NCBI RefSeq assembly: GCF_000257645.1
Contig: NZ_AJHJ01000008.1
Location: forward strand, 62,001-126,000
DNA length: 64,000 bases
Direction: 5' to 3'
DNA from: Serratia sp. M24T3
GTDB lineage: Bacteria; Pseudomonadota; Gammaproteobacteria; Enterobacterales; Enterobacteriaceae
The notes under the pieces are model-generated. The model ran no database searches. It saw only the letters and a list, made by a program, of their open reading frames with translations, and was not told the origin of the DNA. The translations under genes and the position numbers were made by a program. Shown here piece after piece: positions 59,919 to 64,000 of this stretch; position 1 is the first letter of the stretch, and each line of letters starts with the position of its first letter.

Positions 59919-60305
59919 TCAGGCAGATTTTTGCTGGATCATGTGCAGCGGTGGTGCGACATCGAGTTTTATCTCGGGATTTTGGCGAAACTCGTGAGGC
60001 GTGATGTTAAAACGCTTGCGGAACATATAGGTAAAGTGCGACTGCGAGCCAAAGCCAAAATCCATGGCGATATCAAAAATAGATGAATCGCTGCTGCTCA
60101 ATTGATAGACCGCGCTAGCAAGGCGACGTTCGCGAATGTACTTGCCGAGGGAAATGCCTGTCGACTCTTTAAAGAGTTTTTGCATATGCCAAAGTGAGTA
60201 GCCAGAATATTCTGCCAGCTCCTCAAGATGGATCACTCTGCCCAAATGGCCTTCAATCCATTTGCTGAGTGCGTTAACGACAGAGAGGTGAATATCTTGT
60301 GCCAT
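59919..60305 (-). CDS. MarA/SoxS/RamA-like AraC-family activator
   Basis: A single-domain AraC regulator of 128 residues. Two helix-turn-helix units are visible: LEELAEYSGYSLWHMQKLFKE (about residues 28-48) and IFDIAMDFGFGSQSHFTYMFRKRF (about 76-100), with the linker YIRERRLASAVYQL typical of the MarA-SoxS-Rob group. No sensory domain is present, so activity would be set by its level. In related bacteria such regulators raise efflux and lower porin expression; that role here is inference. It ends exactly where the NTF2-like gene ends. Confidence 0.88.
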   Translation of the reverse strand: MAQDIHLSVVNALSKWIEGHLGRVIHLEELAEYSGYSLWHMQKLFKESTGISLGKYIRERRLASAVYQLSSSDSSIFDIAMDFGFGSQSHFTYMFRKRFNITPHEFRQNPEIKLDVAPPLHMIQQKSA

Positions 60306-60437
60306 AGCCTGTCAGTGATTAGTTTCGATAAGATGATTATACACAAATTCGCGGCCTAAGCGGCCACGACGAATCCGCAATCCAGAGCAGCAAGTTTAAA
60401 TCATCTGCGATTATGGCTTAAAATCCTGCACTGGTGC

Positions 60438-60545
60438 TTAACGTAGCAGTATCCAGTGAATAATGCGGGCAATAACATCGTCCAGAACCACAATGCCAAC
60501 AAGGATTGCGATCACCATTAAAATAAAACGTTTACCGGTGGGCAA
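60438..60545 (-). CDS. Candidate very small membrane protein, 35 residues
   Basis: A 36-codon ORF starting at TTG (60545) with AGAGG five bases upstream. The product begins MPTGKRFILMV, has a single hydrophobic helix of about 18 residues (ILMVIAILVGIVVL), then DDVIARIIHWILLR. Basic residues before the helix fit an N-in orientation. An internal ATG ten codons on has no ribosome site. I do not recognise it. It lies downstream of, and in the same orientation as, another tiny membrane ORF and a penicillin-binding protein gene. Confidence 0.5.
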   Translation of the reverse strand: MPTGKRFILMVIAILVGIVVLDDVIARIIHWILLR

Positions 60546-60579
60546 AATAACCTCTCAAGAACCTTGTAGCCTAGTGTCG

Positions 60580-60672
60580 TTAACCCCAGGGGTTAGTGCC
60601 ACGCATGTTCAGGGCGATGACTAAAAGACAGACTGTCAGGAAAACCAGGATAACAATAAAGAGTCTTTTCAT
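60580..60672 (-). CDS. Candidate very small membrane protein, 30 residues
   Basis: A 31-codon ORF with ATG at 60672 reading MKRLFIVILVFLTVCLLVIA, then a short polar tail with MRGTNPWG. It is a classic short single-helix membrane peptide with a basic N-terminus. No strong Shine-Dalgarno motif is visible. A possible promoter (TTAACA, 17 bases, TAGATT; plus-strand 60734-60762) lies just upstream. It precedes the 35-residue ORF by 34 bases, so the two may be co-expressed. Not a gene I recognise. Confidence 0.5.
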   Translation of the reverse strand: MKRLFIVILVFLTVCLLVIALNMRGTNPWG

Positions 60673-60733
60673 ATTGGAAGACCGCGTCTATGAAGGAAAA
60701 TTAACACAGAAAGGTACAAAATTCATTTGGCCA

Positions 60734-60762
60734 AATCTAGTCTTGCCGCATGAAATTGTTAA
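60734..60762 (-). promoter_or_regulatory. Candidate promoter for the tandem micro-ORFs
   Basis: On the minus strand TTAACA (five of six matches to the -35 consensus), a 17-base spacer, and TAGATT (four of six at -10), in the gap after the transpeptidase gene. Confidence 0.35.
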
Positions 60763-60785
60763 CTTTTGATATGTTATTAACGCCT

Positions 60786-62549
60786 CTATTGAGCACCTTT
60801 TTCTTTCAACTTAACAGCTTTACTGGAAGACACGACTGTCGTTGGCGGTGTTTCAGGGACCAAAGCATCGGGCGCAATGTTCATATGATTCAGCACTTGC
60901 CCCATAATGTCGCCAAAAATCGGGCCAGCTACGGAACCACCGAAGTGTCGACCTGCCTGAGGATTGTTGACCATTACCACCAAAGCGACGCGAGGATTAC
61001 TTGCCGGAGCCACGCCCGCCGTGTAGTTAATATAACCGCCGTCGTATTTTCCGCTCGGCCCCATCTTCTCTGCCGTACCCGTTTTAATCGCCAGTCGATA
61101 GCCTGGCACCGCGGCGCTCAAACCCGATCCGCCTGGCAAGGCATCGCTTTCCATCATATGTACCACAGTTTCAACCACACTTTTGTCCATGACTCGCGTT
61201 CCGAGTACCGGTGGTGTCACTTTAGTGATAGAAAGCGGGCGATAAATACCAAAAGAGCCGATGGTGGCGTACTCGCGGGCAATTTGCAGCGGCGTGACGC
61301 GCAGGCCGTAGCCAAACGCAAAAGTTGCACGTTCGATATCGGCCCAGCGCTCACGGTGCAGCGGGAAATAACCGCCGCTTTCGCCGCCAATGCCTAGATC
61401 GGTTGGTTTGCCCAATCCAAATGAACGATATTGATCGACCAATACTTGTGCAGGCATCGCCAGCGCAATATGTGATACGCCGATGTCACTGGATTTTTGC
61501 AGCACGCCGGTAATGGTGAGTGCGGATTCGTGTCCAACGTCGCGGATGAGGTGTCCGTTAACGGTATAGGGGCGAGTATCCAGAACGGTATCGGGCCTAA
61601 TAATCTTATGCGCCAGACCTGCCATGACAACCAGTGGCTTTACAGTGGAGCCGGGTTCAAAGCTGTCGCTAATCGCCACGTTACGCATGTCTTTAACGTC
61701 TGTGCCAGCGTAATTATTTGGATTGAAAGAGGGGTAGGAGGCCATTCCTAAAATTTCACCGGTATTGACGTCAACCATGACAGCAGCGCCGGAGTCTGCC
61801 TGGTTCAACATTACGCCTTTGCGCAGCGCGGCATAAACAGTGTATTGGATATAGCTGTCAATGCTCAGGTTAACCGTCGGCGGCTGCTGCGGCGGCACGT
61901 CCTTCAAAATACCAATGATATTGCCCTGACCATCCTGGCGATACTCGCGCATGCCAGGTTTACCTTCCAACAGGGAGTTGAAACCTTTCTCAATGCCAGT
62001 CAGCCCTTCATTATCAGTACCGACCACGCCAACCAGATTAGAAGATGCTTCACTCATTGGATAATAACGGCTGTCATCATGCTGGAGGATAACGCCGCCA
62101 AGATGCAGTTCACCGATATCTTTGGCGATACCCTGTTCGATTTTTCTGCCCAGGAACACAAAACGACGTTTAGGATCGCTGGTAATCGTCTGCTGCAGCT
62201 GTGAAAGCGGCATGTCGAGAGCCGAAGCAAGATACTGCCATTTAGGGCTGTTTAAATCACTGTGCAGTTGTTCGATACGGAAAGGGTCGGCGATAACGTC
62301 TTTTGAAGCCACGCTTAATGCTAATGGATGGCCATTACGATCGGCAATGGTGCCGCGATCGGCAGGAATGATTTGGGTGCGCAGCGATCGCTGATCGGCC
62401 TGACGCTCGAGCATTGGCCGGTTGAGGAGCTGCAGATAGCCAACTCGTCCGAGCAGTAATAGCATACATACGACTATCCCCAAGCAAATCAACGCGAAAC
62501 GTTTGGAATAAAAATGAGGTTGGGCGCTGTTTTTCTTGGGATTTGGCAT
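60786..62549 (-). CDS. FtsI-like class B penicillin-binding protein (PBP3SAL-type)
   Basis: A septal or elongation peptidoglycan transpeptidase of 587 residues, a paralogue of FtsI. A single N-terminal membrane helix (about residues 18-40) anchors it; the pedestal domain follows (PADRGTIADRNGHPLALS). The transpeptidase motifs are S301-x-x-K304 (EPGSTVKPL), S353-S354-D355 at the SxN position (QKSSDIGVSH), and K489-T490-G491 (AIKTGTAEK). The Asp in the second motif differs from the Asn of classical FtsI. It is not in the dcw cluster, so it is a second enzyme like Salmonella PBP3SAL, used in acidic conditions there. Lacks the C-terminal tail of some FtsI proteins. Confidence 0.9.
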   Translation of the reverse strand: MPNPKKNSAQPHFYSKRFALICLGIVVCMLLLLGRVGYLQLLNRPMLERQADQRSLRTQIIPADRGTIADRNGHPLALSVASKDVIADPFRIEQLHSDLNSPKWQYLASALDMPLSQLQQTITSDPKRRFVFLGRKIEQGIAKDIGELHLGGVILQHDDSRYYPMSEASSNLVGVVGTDNEGLTGIEKGFNSLLEGKPGMREYRQDGQGNIIGILKDVPPQQPPTVNLSIDSYIQYTVYAALRKGVMLNQADSGAAVMVDVNTGEILGMASYPSFNPNNYAGTDVKDMRNVAISDSFEPGSTVKPLVVMAGLAHKIIRPDTVLDTRPYTVNGHLIRDVGHESALTITGVLQKSSDIGVSHIALAMPAQVLVDQYRSFGLGKPTDLGIGGESGGYFPLHRERWADIERATFAFGYGLRVTPLQIAREYATIGSFGIYRPLSITKVTPPVLGTRVMDKSVVETVVHMMESDALPGGSGLSAAVPGYRLAIKTGTAEKMGPSGKYDGGYINYTAGVAPASNPRVALVVMVNNPQAGRHFGGSVAGPIFGDIMGQVLNHMNIAPDALVPETPPTTVVSSSKAVKLKEKGAQ

Positions 62550-62660
62550 CGATTACTTCGCAAAGTCGTTAAAATATTTTATCTTCTTTGGCTATCTTAT
62601 AATAAGCCATCGCAGTGACATGTTTATTTTAGTTGCGCTTTGTAAGTAAATGAGTACGGA

Positions 62661-62903
62661 TTACTCGTGGGAGAGCCATTCGTCAGCTTCATCAAACATC
62701 TCTTCAAGCATTTGATTCAGCTGTGACTTTTCCTGCTTACTTGCGCCGTGAGTGCTGAGACCGTTGGCCTGCATGGCTTTTACCTTTATTTCAGCATCCG
62801 GGAACATTCTGTGTACCCGTTTGGTTAACTCAACAGTAATCTTTTCACCGGCATCAGGGATTGCCGCCACATTTCTTTTGTCGTAACTCAGTTCAACCCG
62901 CAT
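62661..62903 (-). CDS. DinI-like family protein
   Basis: An 80-residue acidic protein of the DinI family. The N-terminus MRVELSYDKRN and the C-terminal helix LNQMLEEMFDEADEWLSHE follow E. coli DinI, which modulates RecA filaments, and length is the same. No LexA box (CTG-N10-CAG) is visible upstream, unlike SOS-induced dinI, so this may be a DinI-like paralogue under other control. The start has only a weak ribosome site. Confidence 0.8.
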   Translation of the reverse strand: MRVELSYDKRNVAAIPDAGEKITVELTKRVHRMFPDAEIKVKAMQANGLSTHGASKQEKSQLNQMLEEMFDEADEWLSHE

Positions 62904-63049
62904 AGCCTGCTCTCTATCTTTCTTGGTCGTTTTAAGACGTCATCGGTCATCATGACATATCAATAGAATTAAAAATGTCGCCCATGAAGTTTTGGCTGGA
63001 TAAATATACAGTTAAACGGAGGAGGGGCCAAGCGATTATTTCGATAAAA

Positions 63050-63388
63050 TCAGGAGTCGTGACGTTTGTTGAAAAGCTCGATCAGCCGCCACAGACCCAT
63101 GACCATGAAGCCCAGCACAGTTCCATAGACTCCTAATTGAGTGATTGTTCCGGCAAGGCCCAGCTGCGGTGGCATCTCGCCCGAGAGGCTTCCGTCAGGA
63201 AGTTTATGCTGCACCGGAAAGGCCAGAAAATAGATAAAGGAAAGACTGCCCATGCCCAGCAAAAAGCTGCAAAGCAACCAGTAGACTTTCTTCATCCCGT
63301 TCGCGCGCACGGCGATGCTGGCCGCTGTTCCAAACAGGATGACGATAAAAATAATCACCAGGATAAGCATCACGACATCTTGTTTCAT
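63050..63388 (-). CDS. Small inner-membrane protein of unknown function
   Basis: A 112-residue protein with three hydrophobic segments (about residues 5-24, 34-54 and 80-102) and a short polar loop QHKLPDGSLSGEMPPQ between the second and third. The tail ELFNKRHDS is charged. I use the ATG at 63388 (GAGGA ten bases upstream); a TTG eight codons earlier gives a slightly longer product. I do not recognise the family. It is divergent from the Pmp3-type gene. Confidence 0.65.
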   Translation of the reverse strand: MKQDVVMLILVIIFIVILFGTAASIAVRANGMKKVYWLLCSFLLGMGSLSFIYFLAFPVQHKLPDGSLSGEMPPQLGLAGTITQLGVYGTVLGFMVMGLWRLIELFNKRHDS

Positions 63389-63549
63389 GAACTCTGTTTC
63401 CTCTTGAGCCAATCACTACCAGCATCATTGCCTAATCGAATACTAATCTCCTGACCCATGAGAGGCAATCGTTAAACAAGAGAACTCTTATTGTTACATC
63501 AACTTAATAGGAATAAGGTTAGAGCTACAATGAAGAAAAGGAGAGCACC

Positions 63550-63708
63550 ATGGGATTTTGGAGAATTCTGTTTACCATTCTTATTCCACCGCTGGGTGTG
63601 TTAATTGGCAAAGGATTTGGATGGGCATTTATCATTAATATCATTCTGACTATCTGTGGCTATTTCCCAGGCCTGATACACGGTTTCTGGGTTCAAACCA
63701 AGAAATAA
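63550..63708 (+). CDS. Pmp3/YqaE-family small membrane peptide
   Basis: A 52-residue hydrophobic peptide of the Pmp3/UPF0057 family. Two membrane helices are separated by a short turn: ILFTILIPPLGVLIGKGFGW, then IINIILTICGYFPGLIHGFW. The PPLGV and GYFPGLIHGFW motifs are diagnostic. AGGAGAG gives a strong ribosome site. Homologues in plants and yeast respond to salt stress, and YqaE is the E. coli relative; here the role is inferred. A terminator follows at once. Confidence 0.9.
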   Translation: MGFWRILFTILIPPLGVLIGKGFGWAFIINIILTICGYFPGLIHGFWVQTKK

Positions 63709-63714
63709 TAAAAT

Positions 63715-63749
63715 AAGCCCTTGTACCATCACGGTACAGGGGCTTTTTA
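63715..63749 (+). terminator. Terminator of the Pmp3-type gene
   Basis: AAGCCCTTGTACC (63715-63727) pairs with GGTACAGGGGCTT (63733-63745) over 13 positions with one G-U, followed by T residues. It also faces the convergent hydrolase gene. Confidence 0.92.
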
Positions 63750-63787
63750 TTGTTATTTATATCAATTTCAATCGATTAGCGGCTAAA

Positions 63788-64000
63788 TCAGTAAACAGTT
63801 TTAATGAATGCCAGTAGATCGCTGTTCAACTGATCCTGATGGGTTGCGGCAAAACCGTGTGGCCCATTCTCATAGGTTTTGAGCTGTGAATTAGTAATTA
63901 TTTTGGCCGACAGAGCGCCGGTGGCTTCAAAAGGAACAACCTGGTCTGCCGTGCCGTGAATAATCAGAGTCGGGACATCAACTTTGGCTAAATCGCCGCG
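63788..64000 (-). CDS. Alpha/beta hydrolase, C-terminal part (runs off the window)
   Basis: The last 70 residues of an alpha/beta hydrolase, probably of the non-heme chloroperoxidase/arylesterase type. The catalytic aspartate is in [13 protein letters not shown] and the histidine in [11 protein letters not shown], about 45 residues apart as in the family; the protein ends LLAFIKTVY. The nucleophile serine and the start lie beyond position 64000, so the full length cannot be judged. It converges on the Pmp3-type gene. Confidence 0.85.
   Translation of the reverse strand, partial: RGDLAKVDVPTLIIHGTADQVVPFEATGALSAKIITNSQLKTYENGPHGFAATHQDQLNSDLLAFIKTVY

Noticed and set aside
62610-62640. TGTTTA-N5-GTTGCG as a PhoP box near the transpeptidase gene
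   Set aside because: Only the first half matches the PhoP direct repeat; the second half is too weak to support.
1-64000. CRISPR arrays, tRNA or rRNA genes, transposases, integrases, prophage or toxin-antitoxin modules
   Set aside because: I saw no regularly spaced repeats, no tRNA-like cloverleaf with a CCA end and no proteins of these classes.

Overview
The window is a continuous stretch of an Enterobacterales chromosome. Gene content and order (yfcH-yfcG-yfcD, pta-ackA, yfbV, yfbR, alaA, lrhA, nuoA-N, elaB, yfaZ-yfaY, yfaE-nrdB-nrdA, ubiG, gyrA, rcsC/rcsB-rcsD, micF/ompC) match the E. coli-type backbone in inverted orientation. Several lineage-specific insertions make a Yersiniaceae-like genus (Serratia, Rahnella, Rouxiella or Ewingella type) more likely than Escherichia; that placement is inference from synteny, not a phylogeny. 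I found no tRNA, rRNA, CRISPR array, transposase or prophage gene.

Layout. 1-8.1 kb: an AT-rich polyol-type MFS transporter, peptidase T, an orphan DppA-like peptide-binding protein, then yfcH, yfcG, yfcD and a GntR-type LacI-family repressor. 8.1-10.2 kb: an ascorbate-type PTS IIB/IIC pair behind two identical 12-bp palindromic operators and a near-perfect CRP site, with no IIA gene in view. 10.2-19.3 kb: pta-ackA (acetate metabolism), yfbV, yfbR, alaA and lrhA, with long AT-rich regulatory intergenic regions. 19.3-34.6 kb: the complete nuoA-N operon for respiratory complex I, with a fused nuoCD and a palindromic repeat lodged between nuoF and nuoG. 34.7-38.5 kb: elaB, a citrate-type MFS behind a perfect CRP site, yfaZ and yfaY. 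38.5-43.8 kb: a structured intergenic element, then the class Ia ribonucleotide reductase cluster yfaE-nrdB-nrdA with candidate NrdR and DnaA boxes, and ubiG. 44.1-53.2 kb: gyrA and the Rcs phosphorelay (rcsC convergent with rcsD-rcsB). 53.3-58.7 kb: a YbjJ-type MFS, a large Sel1/DUF4034-type protein, the antisense RNA micF and an OmpC-type porin. 58.7-64 kb: an accessory envelope/stress cluster with a TetR regulator and its paired operators, an NTF2-like protein, a MarA/SoxS-like activator, two unannotated very small membrane-protein ORFs, a second FtsI-type transpeptidase (PBP3SAL-like), a DinI-like protein, a small membrane protein, a Pmp3/YqaE peptide and the end of an alpha/beta hydrolase.

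How it fits together. Most of the window is conserved housekeeping: NADH oxidation (Nuo), acetate overflow (Pta-AckA), deoxynucleotide supply (Nrd), DNA supercoiling (GyrA) and envelope stress signalling (Rcs, MicF/OmpC). The items most worth a second look are not a defence or mobile system but small regulatory and structural signals: the tandem micro-ORFs at 60.4-60.7 kb, the paired TetR and LacI operators, the palindromic repeat family (15.3 and 24.4 kb), and the folded element at 38.5-38.8 kb.
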